DNA of 64,000 nt. Origin: Marinilabiliaceae bacterium JC017. Lineage in GTDB: Bacteria; Bacteroidota; Bacteroidia; Bacteroidales; Marinilabiliaceae. The stretch covers positions 67,547-131,546 of the forward strand of contig RHGE01000001.1 in NCBI GenBank assembly GCA_004296775.1. Reading direction: 5' to 3'. The first letter of the stretch is position 1. Each line of letters starts with the position of its first letter. The position numbers and the translations under genes were made by a program. The notes below the pieces were generated by a model. It saw only the letters and a program-made list of their open reading frames with translations, ran no database searches and had not been told where the DNA came from. Of the stretch, positions 1 through 9,025 are shown one piece after another.

Positions 1-72
1 AATGCGGGAATTCTGGCATGTGGGTTAGCAAAAATTCATCAAGGAGGTGGGTGGAAGCTTTTATTTGACTAG
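1..72 (+). CDS. possible C-terminal tail of a truncated gene
   Basis: Frame 1 is open from the window edge to a TAG at 70-72, giving about 23 residues that end in GGGWKLLFD. The composition looks protein-like, but the stretch is too short to assign, and the following 770 bases are clearly non-coding repeats. It may be the end of a plus-strand gene that lies mostly outside the window, or chance. Confidence 0.2.
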   Translation, partial: NAGILACGLAKIHQGGGWKLLFD

Positions 73-86
73 CGTTTTTTGCTTCG

Positions 87-137
87 TTTTTGGGGCGATG
101 CCAAAAATGAAGTAGGGTTTGGGACAACGTCCCAATT
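87..137. repeat. dispersed intergenic repeat, GGGACAACGTCCC family
   Basis: This 51-bp block aligns without gaps and with only a handful of mismatches to 38137-38187. Both copies carry TTTTTGGGGCGATGCC followed about 20 bp later by the near-palindrome GGGACAACGTCCC. Shorter or diverged relatives containing the GGGAC(A/G)A(C/T)GTCCC core occur at about 10898-10912 and inside the 110-bp repeats at 480-589 and 721-830. All copies lie between genes. No terminal repeats, target duplication or reading frame is seen. Confidence 0.75.
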
Positions 138-479
138 AAACTATTACTGAAGAATTAAAAACCTACCTATCAACTAACCCGCTTGTAAAGTTATTAGCTT
201 GGCGTCAATATGGCCAATAGCCATCTCTGACTACTATATAACTCTTTTAAATCCTCACTGGTTGATATTACAATCAAACCACCCCGATTTTCATTGCTTA
301 CTCAATGAAAATCACCCCTCCTAAATCTTTTAGGAGGGGAAAAGAGTGACCGGGCGACAAGAAAATGAATTACGAGTATTTAGTAGATGTGTAGAACAAT
401 CCTCTCTGCATCCCTTTGGATCTGCGTGAAACCAAAGGTACTGGTAGCGTCAATAGAGATATTTGGTATTACTTAATTC

Positions 480-589
480 CGTAAAAAATACACCACCCGG
501 CTCTCTTTTCTTTCATAAACTCTGTGACTTTGTGTCTCTGTGTTTTAACCCGGAACGATGTCCCAATCCCTCCTTCATAGGATTAGGTG
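480..589 (+). repeat. 110-bp direct repeat, copy 1
   Basis: Copy 1 of a pair offset by 241 bp. Both copies begin near AAAAATACACCACCCGGCTC, pass through a tract reading CTTTGTGTCTCTGTGTT, and end in GGATTAGGTG. I count roughly six or seven differences over 110 bp. The tract also contains the GGAACGATGTCCC variant of the dispersed repeat. A short open frame can be read through it but has no coding character. Confidence 0.85.
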
Positions 590-720
590 ATAAGCCACCT
601 CACCCCACCCCTCTCCTTAAAGGCGAGGGAGTCTGCAAACCTGGCGGTTGGGCTCATAGGAATTAAGTATAGTGAAATATTGTTATGTGAAAGACAGAGA
701 TAATTCGAAATGTTTTGTGC

Positions 721-830
721 CGTGAAAAATACACCACCCGGCTCTATTTTCTTTCATAAACTCTGTGACTTTGTGTCTCTGTGTTTTAACCTGGAACGAT
801 GTCCCAATCCCTGCTTCAGAGGATTAGGTG
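721..830 (+). repeat. 110-bp direct repeat, copy 2
   Basis: Second copy of the element at 480-589. It ends just before the 3' end of the DUF4249 lipoprotein gene on the minus strand, so it could be transcribed as that gene's 3' untranslated region. Nothing resembling a transposase is nearby. Confidence 0.85.
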
Positions 831-845
831 GTTACCTATCCCCCG

Positions 846-1721
846 CTACTCTTTCTCATAAACCACCATCGTAGCCCGCGAAGCCATCCCGGTCCAACGT
901 CCTACACCACCGGTGATGTTAGTGGCCGTTTTTTGATCAATGAATGAAAAAGGATTTCCATTATTGAGCTGATCCATAAAAATACCATTCAACACCAGAT
1001 AACTGTCTTTATCGATGGTCGACACTTTTACCGATATGGTATCGGAGAGGGCGAACTCCGTCCGGGGAAGGTTCCGCTCCATATCAATACCATATATACC
1101 TAACGGATCAGGTTGGTTACTGCGCTTCACATGAATCACAGCACTGGTGCCATTAATGGTGTTATCAACCGTGAATGGGAAAGCCGAGGGATGATACCGG
1201 CTATCCATCCCTTTTGTTTTAATCTGTGTGTAATAATAATTAACCTCATCGGCCGGATCATCCACCACTGCTTCAATAATACCCGTGGTATCCGATGCCG
1301 GCACCATGCGCATGGACGTCACCAGGGGGGCCGAAGGAATCGTTGTGGTGCTTGTAACCGTTTTGCCCATAGTCTCTATCTTAAGGGTGTATGACTCCCC
1401 TACTTCTCCTTTAATACGAATGGTCTTATAAATAAAGGGTGGGAAAAATTCAGACTGCCGGAAAAGTGTCAACACCTCCGAATCACCACTCCCGGTGGTG
1501 ACAGTTACCTTCGCATAATTCAGAAAAGTATTGCGAATAGAGGCCGAATCATACTCCGTTAAAAAAGGAGAGCTGAGGGTTAAAATGACATGGGCAAAAT
1601 TACCCTGTTCAATCCATCCGTCCACAGCAATCTTATTTTCATACGCCGGCTGTTCTACCTCAATCTCCTTGGTACAGCTCATCACCATTATCGCTATATA
1701 GAATAAATATCTTAAACGCAT
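846..1721 (-). CDS. DUF4249 family lipoprotein
   Basis: A 291-residue predicted lipoprotein. The short N-terminal hydrophobic segment ends in the lipobox VMSC with Cys16, so it should be lipidated and sit in the outer membrane or face the periplasm. After the anchor the protein begins with an 'N-K-I-A-V-D-G-W-I-E' strand of the kind that opens DUF4249 proteins, followed by a beta-rich body. DUF4249 proteins in Bacteroidota are typically encoded directly after a TonB-dependent receptor, as here: only two bases separate the receptor stop from this ATG, so the two are almost certainly co-transcribed and translationally coupled. By analogy it is an accessory lipoprotein of the receptor; the ligand is not known. 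Family assignment is by recall of sequence pattern and context. Confidence 0.85.
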   Translation of the reverse strand: MRLRYLFYIAIMVMSCTKEIEVEQPAYENKIAVDGWIEQGNFAHVILTLSSPFLTEYDSASIRNTFLNYAKVTVTTGSGDSEVLTLFRQSEFFPPFIYKTIRIKGEVGESYTLKIETMGKTVTSTTTIPSAPLVTSMRMVPASDTTGIIEAVVDDPADEVNYYYTQIKTKGMDSRYHPSAFPFTVDNTINGTSAVIHVKRSNQPDPLGIYGIDMERNLPRTEFALSDTISVKVSTIDKDSYLVLNGIFMDQLNNGNPFSFIDQKTATNITGGVGRWTGMASRATMVVYEKE

Positions 1722-1723
1722 CG

Positions 1724-4066
1724 TTAAAATTTAAACCGCCAACTCACTGATGGCATGATTGGAAATAATGAGATCTGCTTGGCTTTAACCGCCAACTCAT
1801 AATCTTTCTCCCCATTGTCTATATAATAATAAATAAAATAGGGATTGGCCCGGTTATATAGGTTGATAATAGAAAAATTGAGGATGGACTCATGAAAAGT
1901 TTTCGATTTCAACCTATAGTTCATTGACAGATCCAGGCGATGATAGGCCGGCATACGATAATTATTCACCCCCTGGTAATCATTCACCACATCTCCCATC
2001 ATCCAGTAACGGCCGGTGGGAAGCGTGGCTTTATTGCCGGTGGCAAAAATAAACACACCGCCAAAATCAATTCGATCATTCAACCGGTAGGTACAAAGCA
2101 AGTTCAGATCATGACGCCGGTCGTATTTGGCATCATACCACTGACCTTCGTTGATTGTGGCAAATTTTTGCCGGGCCCACCCCAATGTGTAACCCAAGGT
2201 ATACTGAAATTTCCCTTTGGTCTCCTTTAAAAACACCTCCACACCATAGGCCATCCCTTTTCCGGAATAAAAGTTGTCTTCGAAATTAAGAATGTCTTCA
2301 TTGTCCACATTCACTTTAAACAACAACTGCTCGTCCAATAACTTACCATAGGCTTCCACCCCATATTGAATGCCATAAACAGGCAGCTGTCTGAAATACC
2401 CCAGCGTGGCCTGATGGCCTGTTTCCGGTGGCAATAGTCGTGTTGCCGGCATCCACATGTCGGTAGGCAACGGAATGGTGGCAATGGAAGCCAGGTGCAT
2501 ATTTTGCGTTCCATAGGTATAAGACCCTTTAATGGAAGACAACGGTGACGGGTAATAATTAAAAGAACATACTGCATTGCACTGAGCCCTGTGATCAACC
2601 ACCTCGCCTGCACGATAACGGTCAACATGCCCGTTCTGCTCGTAAGTATATGGCCCCAGCTGGGCATAATACTCAAAGGCTACACCTCCATACAGTGACA
2701 GCTTATCCGACAAGGTAACATGATCACTCAGATATACTTTGTTACTTAATCCATTAAACAAATCATACTCATCCACCTGGTTCGAAAAAAGGGATACATC
2801 CAGATCCTGGGGTGAAACATGATACCTGGAAACATTAAGCCCCCATCTCAACAAGTGCTTATCCTTTTCAAGCAAAAAATCACTCTTGAAATTATATTGC
2901 TGATAATCGGTATTAAAACGTAATTGATTATCGGTGAAATCCACTGCAAACTTCGACTGATAGCCCGAATAGCCTATACTATTCTTCATGGTAAAACCAG
3001 ATGATAACAGTAGCTTCCACGAAAACACAGCACCCTGGTTACCCCACCGGGTGTCAGCGGCTAAATGGTTCTTTTCATTGTGCAGGTTAAAAATATCCTC
3101 CCCCACATACCAGGTGAGCGCCAACCGGCTTTTCCCTGTCTTATACAGCAACTTCCCATTGAAGTCGTAGAAGTTATAATTGTTTTTCTCAAAGTAGTTA
3201 TTTTCATCCGATACCAGGGGCTTGACCATGTATTTCAGAAGGTCGATATAACTGCGACGGATACCACAGCTAAAATACCATTTATCGTTTTTCGATTGCC
3301 CGTTATAAGTCAGGTTAGTGGAGATATTACCCAGGTTGCCGGCCCAGTTACTCTTTGTCTCTTTTTGATCGCGGGTGTGAACAATAATGGAAGAAGCCAG
3401 GCGAGTGGATTGGTGGATGGGGGCATTGCCCTTAAAGAACTCTACCCGGTCGGTGAGCAAAGGATTAAACACCGAGTAGATCCCCATCAGGTGAGAGGGA
3501 TTCATCAATTCAATATCGTCAAACAGGATAAGGTTTTGCCCGGGCGAACCGCCACGCACATAAATGCCCGAATTCCCTTCATTCACCGACTGAATGCCCG
3601 GCATTAGCTGCAGCGTACGCACCACATCGGGGGTGCCCAACAAGGTGGGGACCGATAAAACATCTTCTTTCTTGAGGGTTAGTTTCCCGGGGATGTAGTT
3701 TTTTACAATGGAGGCATTGCTACTCACAACAGTTACCTCCTGTGTTTGGTAATCTTTAATGGATAATTCAACAATAAGATCCCGGGGGTGGTTCTTATCG
3801 GCTGTAATCATCTGTTTTTCGTAGGCCGTATGGAAAACCAGCAGCTCCACCTGCTCCTCATTCAACCCACATAATTCAAACAGGCCTTGTGCATCGGTAA
3901 CGGCTCCCCTTTCATAAGTTGGTGTGGTAACGTGTGCATCCGGCACAGGCAGACCATTTTCCGCATCCAGTACCTTACCGGTGAGGCACCATCCTCGCGA
4001 TTGCGTATAAGCCGAGAGATTTAAACAAATAAGACAAGTAATAAGAAACAGACGATTGAATGACAT
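1724..4066 (-). CDS. TonB-dependent receptor with carboxypeptidase-regulatory-like N-terminal domain
   Basis: Predicted outer-membrane active-transport receptor of about 780 residues. Order of parts: signal peptide MSFNRLFLITCLICLNLSA, a carboxypeptidase-D-regulatory-like beta sandwich (roughly residues 25-110, 'GKVLDAENGLPVPDAHV'), a plug domain (about 120-230, containing 'PDVVRTLQLMPGIQSV' and 'GIYVRGGSPGQN'), and a long beta-barrel ending in the aromatic C-terminus SWRFKF. An upstream ATG at 4096 exists in frame, but 4066 is preferred because AGAGGTG lies a few bases upstream and the signal peptide then starts cleanly. It pairs with the downstream DUF4249 lipoprotein. It is not SusC-like, and no SusD or sigma/anti-sigma pair is adjacent, so the substrate cannot be inferred. 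Confidence 0.93.
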   Translation of the reverse strand: MSFNRLFLITCLICLNLSAYTQSRGWCLTGKVLDAENGLPVPDAHVTTPTYERGAVTDAQGLFELCGLNEEQVELLVFHTAYEKQMITADKNHPRDLIVELSIKDYQTQEVTVVSSNASIVKNYIPGKLTLKKEDVLSVPTLLGTPDVVRTLQLMPGIQSVNEGNSGIYVRGGSPGQNLILFDDIELMNPSHLMGIYSVFNPLLTDRVEFFKGNAPIHQSTRLASSIIVHTRDQKETKSNWAGNLGNISTNLTYNGQSKNDKWYFSCGIRRSYIDLLKYMVKPLVSDENNYFEKNNYNFYDFNGKLLYKTGKSRLALTWYVGEDIFNLHNEKNHLAADTRWGNQGAVFSWKLLLSSGFTMKNSIGYSGYQSKFAVDFTDNQLRFNTDYQQYNFKSDFLLEKDKHLLRWGLNVSRYHVSPQDLDVSLFSNQVDEYDLFNGLSNKVYLSDHVTLSDKLSLYGGVAFEYYAQLGPYTYEQNGHVDRYRAGEVVDHRAQCNAVCSFNYYPSPLSSIKGSYTYGTQNMHLASIATIPLPTDMWMPATRLLPPETGHQATLGYFRQLPVYGIQYGVEAYGKLLDEQLLFKVNVDNEDILNFEDNFYSGKGMAYGVEVFLKETKGKFQYTLGYTLGWARQKFATINEGQWYDAKYDRRHDLNLLCTYRLNDRIDFGGVFIFATGNKATLPTGRYWMMGDVVNDYQGVNNYRMPAYHRLDLSMNYRLKSKTFHESILNFSIINLYNRANPYFIYYYIDNGEKDYELAVKAKQISLFPIMPSVSWRFKF

Positions 4067-4248
4067 GCGGGCACCTCTGATTATATTATCGATCACCTTC
4101 TTCCCCTTCCTTCATAACTACATTAACGACAAAAGAATGTATCAAGGTGACCACAAAATTATTCCTTTACAGGTATCATACAAAGAAAAGAATTGGAGTA
4201 CCCAAAAAGGGCCTCCAATTCATGAAACTATTTTTTCTGATCAAATAA

Positions 4249-5499
4249 CTACTCGATGGTTTCTAATTCCATGTCGTAGTTTTTATTCATTGTATCAATC
4301 AAAGTATTGATTTCGGTAATCATTTTTCCGAAACCATTTTCGAAATAAGTTGACTCATCCAATGACGATCCGTCGCCAAATACCATACGCATGGATGGTT
4401 CTTTAGATACTGACTGGTCCCAATCATCGATTTCCTCCGTCAGGTAAAACTCACCTTTAGCAATAATCTCCTTGCTGTCGGCGTAACGCACAAAAAGCTT
4501 GGCATTATCATTTACCATTTTCACAATTTCCTCTTCCGTTGTCTCTTCTTTGAACGATTTGTAACCATCAATTAATCCTTTTACATCAAGCAATGCATCA
4601 GCTTTAATGTTACCAATCTGGAAATAAGCATTAGTGTTATCAACGATTTGCTGATCCAGTGGTAAGTTAGCTTCATCAACACCATCCATTGTTTCTTTCA
4701 CTGATGTGTAATCAATGTTACCATCAATATCTAAGCCACTGGCAAAAATCACCTTGTCGTTATAATCAAAAGAAGTACTGCTCTTGAATTTGGTTTTGTC
4801 CTTCAAATTCAAAGTAGTTTGCCATTTGAATCCTTCCAGGTTGAATACCTCTTCCAAAAATTTTGGGGTATCATTGTCATAATACTCACCGGTAAAAGTG
4901 AAAGCACACAACTCTTTTTCACCTAACTTAATGTTCACATTAAGCGACTTGATCAGCTCCACAGTGAAACCCTCAGCATCTTGGTTTTTTGCCAACTGGT
5001 AAGTGAAATTAGTTAAGCTGATAACTGCTTTGGCGTCTTTCGAGGTGAAATTATAGGTAATCTCCTTGTCAGATGCCTCTACGTCCCAATCATTTTTAGC
5101 CGCATTCCAGGTACGGATACCAGCTTGCTTTTTGAACTCTTCAGACAACATCTTATTCACACCATCCTCGGAAAAAGACTTTAGATTAACCGCAGTCTGA
5201 GGACCTTCAGGCAATGCTGTCACTTGCTTTAATACCACATTCAGTGGGCTATAAACTTCTTCACCTTCTTCATTGTCCATAAGCGTGCTGAACTGCTCAA
5301 TAACTGAATAAACTTCCAGATTGGCCACCGCACCCATGTTTTGAACAAAAGCTACGCCTTCGTCTTCCAGTTTAGCTTTGTGCTCTTCTGGTTTCAAAGT
5401 ACTAAACACTTCCTTATCGGAAGCATCGTCGTCACTACATGAACTGAGGACACAGGTTCCGGCAATTAAAATTGCCATTAAAGATTTTAGGTTTTTCAT
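4249..5499 (-). CDS. large acidic surface-type lipoprotein, unknown function
   Basis: A 416-residue protein that I do not recognise as a named family. The N-terminus is a classical lipoprotein signal with lipobox LSSC and Cys21. The next residues are SDDDASD, the acidic pattern after the Cys that in Bacteroidota favours export to the cell surface (LES-type signal). The rest is soluble, acidic and Lys/Glu/Asp-rich with alternating helical and strand-like stretches and no membrane segment or catalytic motif that I can see. It stands alone: about 180 bases separate it from the receptor gene downstream, and 650 non-coding bases lie upstream. It could be a ligand-binding or structural surface protein, possibly expressed with the receptor. 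Confidence 0.8.
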   Translation of the reverse strand: MKNLKSLMAILIAGTCVLSSCSDDDASDKEVFSTLKPEEHKAKLEDEGVAFVQNMGAVANLEVYSVIEQFSTLMDNEEGEEVYSPLNVVLKQVTALPEGPQTAVNLKSFSEDGVNKMLSEEFKKQAGIRTWNAAKNDWDVEASDKEITYNFTSKDAKAVISLTNFTYQLAKNQDAEGFTVELIKSLNVNIKLGEKELCAFTFTGEYYDNDTPKFLEEVFNLEGFKWQTTLNLKDKTKFKSSTSFDYNDKVIFASGLDIDGNIDYTSVKETMDGVDEANLPLDQQIVDNTNAYFQIGNIKADALLDVKGLIDGYKSFKEETTEEEIVKMVNDNAKLFVRYADSKEIIAKGEFYLTEEIDDWDQSVSKEPSMRMVFGDGSSLDESTYFENGFGKMITEINTLIDTMNKNYDMELETIE

Positions 5500-6151
5500 A
5501 CGTTTAAATTTGTTTTTTCATGCGCCACACGCTACGCCCCGGATTGTATTTTCTTCATGAAAAAGTACAATGCTCTCCCGGTTTGCCTCATGTCAACGTT
5601 GGTAAAATAGTATAAAAATTAATAAATAATAAAACACCAATACCTTATTGATGCTTCTGAAAACTACGGTACGCAAGGGACAGAAATTGGTTACTACCGC
5701 TACATATAATCATTTGAGCTTCATTGGGAAAAAATTTTAATGCCTTTAAACCATTAGTTTTCGACCATTTGAGAAGAAAATACGAAAACCTTTTCTCCCA
5801 TTTCTCAACGATTAACAATGAGCAGTAAACAGTGATCAATTAGCAGTTAACAGTTAGCAGAGGGCAATGGAAAAATATAAACACAGAGGCACAGGGACAC
5901 AGAGTTTTTTTGTCGACAGAGCTTCGTGAATTAACCCTGATGAAAGAGAATAACTACTGAGGATACCGGCATACCTTCAAACCGGAACTTAAAACAAAAT
6001 ACAAACAGCGAATGACCAAACGTCAATACGGCGAATAACAGCAGGGGACGCGGAGGAACATGTACAACTTGCAACACAGAACCCAGAACTTAAAACAACG
6101 AACATCCCAGGAAACACAAATAAAAACACCATGAAAAAGGCCAATAAGGCA
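5500..6151. other. intergenic region with low-complexity repeats
   Basis: About 650 bases without a credible gene. It contains a short run of degenerate 10-11-bp units of AGCAGTTAACAGT type (5812-5861) and a 'CACAGAGGCACAGGGACACAGAG' type tract near 5880-5905 that recurs elsewhere in the window (765-785, 38195-38215). An 'AGAACTTAAAACAA' motif appears near 5985 and again near 6085. No promoter or structured RNA could be assigned. Confidence 0.6.
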
Positions 6152-6871
6152 TTAGTTAGTGGTTTCTTCCTTTTCGTTTAACGTGTGTGAGATACGGGCA
6201 CTGGCCATGCTTTGACTGATAAGATTATTCAGTTGTTCCACCAGTTGATTTAGTTCCGCATTGTTTGAAGCCTGTTGTTGCAATTCAATCATTTTTAATA
6301 ACGACCGTGTGCCAGCAACCAGCGGCTTACGGGTTTCGCCCAACGTAAAATAATTCGCTTCAGTCTCACTAACACGCTGTTGTTCCAATAGAGAAAAAGC
6401 CTCCTGTGCTTCCGTTAATTCGGAAATCCAGGCACCCGCTTCAATGGTATTGCAAGCTGTCAGCAATGGTTCGGTATTCAAATCACTCACTAAATTCCGG
6501 ATAGCAGCCGACTCCTCGGCATTTGCCATGCGGTACAGATCGCCGCCGTAGCGCTCAATAGCCCGGCCAATTTGTTCGGCCGCTTGTTGCCACGCTTCAC
6601 TCTTGCGGTAACGACAAGCATTCACATAATTTTTAAACCCTAAAAAACGGTTGTCGCGTTCCTGATCAGCCTCGCCCACCTTAACCGTAAACGGATCCAC
6701 CATGTCACGCTTCAGCGCCTTATCGAAATTGCTGAACAACCGCTTCACCATGTCAACAAATACCGCCAAACCCAGTGTGGCAGCATCCTTCTCCTCTACA
6801 ATGGCTAATAATCGTTTCACAAAAGTAAACAACCCATTATGCGAGAAGAGGTAATAAGCTACTTTTTTCAT
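6152..6871 (-). CDS. DUF6261 family helical protein
   Basis: A 239-residue, almost entirely alpha-helical cytosolic protein with no signal peptide or membrane segment. It shows features I associate with DUF6261: an 'EADQERDNRF' segment near residues 67-76, 'EESAAIRNLVSDL' near 118-130, and an 'ISEL' turn followed by two long C-terminal helices. The function of DUF6261 proteins is not established. The gene is monocistronic; its upstream side (6872-7028) leads directly into a degenerate tandem repeat array at 7029-7335 oriented across its 5' region. A second small helical gene at 54337-54993 has the same arrangement, which is the main reason to suspect a link between such proteins and the arrays. 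Confidence 0.75.
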   Translation of the reverse strand: MKKVAYYLFSHNGLFTFVKRLLAIVEEKDAATLGLAVFVDMVKRLFSNFDKALKRDMVDPFTVKVGEADQERDNRFLGFKNYVNACRYRKSEAWQQAAEQIGRAIERYGGDLYRMANAEESAAIRNLVSDLNTEPLLTACNTIEAGAWISELTEAQEAFSLLEQQRVSETEANYFTLGETRKPLVAGTRSLLKMIELQQQASNNAELNQLVEQLNNLISQSMASARISHTLNEKEETTN

Positions 6872-7028
6872 ACTGATTAGTTTTAGTTATTTAAGCTGAA
6901 ATTATTCTCTCTGTATTTAGCCCAATGGCCTTGCAAGAAAAGGGCATAAAGCCTCTTTGAATAGTACTGCCCAACAATCACCCAAGACTTTTTCATACTT
7001 GCAATCCAGCCAGGATGAAGTCATTTCT

Positions 7029-7335
7029 TTGAAAAAAGAACTTGCACGGCTGCATAAACGCTTCACTGTTTGAGTCAGGGGCTTTACACAGCTGCAGATC
7101 CGTTTTTTGCCTTGAAAAATGAACTTGATCGTTTGCGAGAGCATTTTACCAAGCCGAAAAATGAACTTGATCCATAACAAACGCCTTTTTCAACCTATAA
7201 AAATGAGAATCATCAACGTGAAAACGGATTTTTCAAGGTGAAAAATCGACTTGATCGTCTGCAAAATCAATTTCATAAGCTTAAAAATGTACTATTCAAG
7301 TGTGCAACCCCATTTTCGAAATTTTGAAATGAACC
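7029..7335. repeat. degenerate tandem array A, 41-43-bp units (two half-units of about 20-21 bp)
   Basis: Seven units plus a partial copy can be laid out at 7029, 7072, 7113, 7156, 7197, 7239 and 7281, with lengths 43, 41, 43, 41, 42, 42 and 41 bp. The best conserved half is GAAAAATGAACTTGATC; the other half ends in a variant of CATTTTTCAAGC. Unit junctions form imperfect dyads; the clearest is ATTTTTCAAGGTGAAAAAT at about 7229-7247. The two leftmost units (7029-7112) are the most decayed. Lengths that vary between 41 and 43 break any reading frame, so this is not a coding repeat. It sits about 160 bp upstream of the DUF6261 gene. Confidence 0.85.
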
Positions 7336-8018
7336 AGGCAGGTGATAATCCTCCTTTTTTAAGGAAGAGAAGGTCATCCACTACCCGTTAGCCTCTATTT
7401 TTCGTTCCATATTATAAGGACAAAGACCTACACCATTCATTTCGCAGGTTAAAAACCCGGTTGTATCCCGGGTGAACCATCGCCACCGGGATGAAACAAC
7501 CACTTTACATGCCGGGCCTCTTTCATTAGTGCTTTCTTTTTTCAGTATCAAGACTTGTCAACCAAGTTGAATCTGTTTATGTACTGATCATTCACCACGC
7601 CTTTCCCCTGTTCCTCAACCCTCTAATTACTTTACTCACCATTGTTGCCCTAAAAAGGAACTCAAAAAACAACCTTTCACACACTCTGATGCAGTAACCT
7701 GTTTTCACCAAACATTTCAACCGGTATTATTTCACATTTTTCTTGATACCGTTATGTTATTCCCTTCCAGTAAGTCAAAGAACTTGAATGTTATTTTTCA
7801 GGTAATTCATTCTTAATAAGCAACAGGAAGTTACTAAATCTTTTGTTAACACAATCTACCGATAACAACTAACACTTACATCAACTCCTTATAAGAGTCT
7901 GCCTTTATAGGAAAGAAGCCATGAGAACCGGGCTATATGCCAACTGAGAAATTTACCCGGTCAGGGTGAAATATTAAAGAACACCTCACTTGGCTCGCCA
8001 ATGTTTATGCTCTTTTGT
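7336..8018. other. intergenic region with a long imperfect hairpin
   Basis: No credible gene. At 7459-7501 the segments GGTTGTATCCCGG and CCGGGATGAAACAACC can pair into a hairpin with a 3-nt bulge and a loop of about 10 nt. No T-run follows on either strand, so it is not a simple terminator. The remainder is AT-rich, unremarkable sequence between array A and the TPR gene. Confidence 0.5.
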
Positions 8019-8026
8019 TATTTTTG
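8019..8026 (+). promoter_or_regulatory. candidate -7 promoter box for the TPR gene
   Basis: TATTTTTG matches the Bacteroidota -7 consensus TAnnTTTG and lies 57 bp before the chosen ATG. No good TTTG -33 box at the expected spacing is obvious, so the call is tentative. Confidence 0.4.
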
Positions 8027-8082
8027 AGAGTTTAACAACAATTATATCCACTATTATGACCTACTTCACAACAACAATAAAG

Positions 8083-8958
8083 ATGAAAAAACTGATAACT
8101 CTTTCGATAATATTGATGACTGGATTCTTTGTCAAAGCGCAAAGCAATGATGAACTATTGGAAACCGCTATTAAAGCATTGGATAAAGGAAGAAATGTAA
8201 CGGCTATGGACTTATTCTCCAGCTATATTGAAAAAGAAAAGTCAAATCCTACCGCATATTTTGGCAGAGCCAAAGCTACTTATTGGGTATGGAGACTAAG
8301 AGATCAAGAAGATAGTACTTTATTGAAGAGTTATTTATCAGACATTTATACTTCTTTCGAACTCGATTCAACAAATAGTGATTGTAATTATTGGATTGCA
8401 GAAAACATAGAAAAATCAAAAGATTTAAATAATGCCATTACATATTACAACCGGGCAATAAAGTATGATGGAGAAAGAGAACGATTCTACAGGAGCCGTG
8501 CCTATTGTTATATGAATTTAGGGTTGTTTAGCAAGGCAATTGAAGATTTTAAGTTGTCAAATAAGCTTTTAGACAAAGACATAAAAAAAAGTTTGGAAGA
8601 AGACAATTTTAGTAAAATGTCATTGTGCTATGCAAAGATTGATAATTTCAATCAAGCAATTACCTCCATTAAAAAATCCATAAAATCAAATCCGACAAAT
8701 AATATTTATCGTTTATATTATGCAACCTATTTGGCATTGTTGGATAAACCACAAAAGAGTTTGAAAACATACAATCATTTGATTACTAAAAATCCATATC
8801 TAGGCATTGCTCATTTGTTTATAGGGAATATTTACAACAATGAGAATAAAAAAGAATTAGCAGAAAGCCATTATTCAAAAGCAAGAGAGTTAGGATTCGA
8901 AGTAAATGAAAAGACCAAAAGCATAAAGAATCAAGTTGATTTACTATTATACAAATAG
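8083..8958 (+). CDS. exported tetratricopeptide-repeat protein
   Basis: About 291 residues. A signal peptide (MKKLITLSIILMTGFFVKAQ) is followed by TPR-like helical pairs, visible as repeated 'A..YY.RAI....' and 'Y..RA..Y..LG....AI.D' patterns around residues 110-280. It should act as a protein-interaction scaffold in the periplasm or at the outer membrane. An in-frame upstream ATG-less extension to 7990 exists, but the start at 8083 is preferred because it gives a clean signal peptide. The gene is more AT-rich (many AAA/ATT codons) than the housekeeping genes further along, compatible with accessory status. The partner is unknown. Confidence 0.8.
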   Translation: MKKLITLSIILMTGFFVKAQSNDELLETAIKALDKGRNVTAMDLFSSYIEKEKSNPTAYFGRAKATYWVWRLRDQEDSTLLKSYLSDIYTSFELDSTNSDCNYWIAENIEKSKDLNNAITYYNRAIKYDGERERFYRSRAYCYMNLGLFSKAIEDFKLSNKLLDKDIKKSLEEDNFSKMSLCYAKIDNFNQAITSIKKSIKSNPTNNIYRLYYATYLALLDKPQKSLKTYNHLITKNPYLGIAHLFIGNIYNNENKKELAESHYSKARELGFEVNEKTKSIKNQVDLLLYK

Positions 8959-9025
8959 TAAAAAACCATTCTACATGGCATAAGAAAGATATCCTAACAA
9001 ATTACCACCCCCTAAAAAACCTCCC

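Noticed and set aside
6917-7180. Minus-strand open frame of 87 codons through array A with repeated 'IKFIF'
   Set aside because: The repeated residues simply mirror the DNA repeat; unit lengths of 41-43 bp do not preserve frame and there is no ribosome-binding context.
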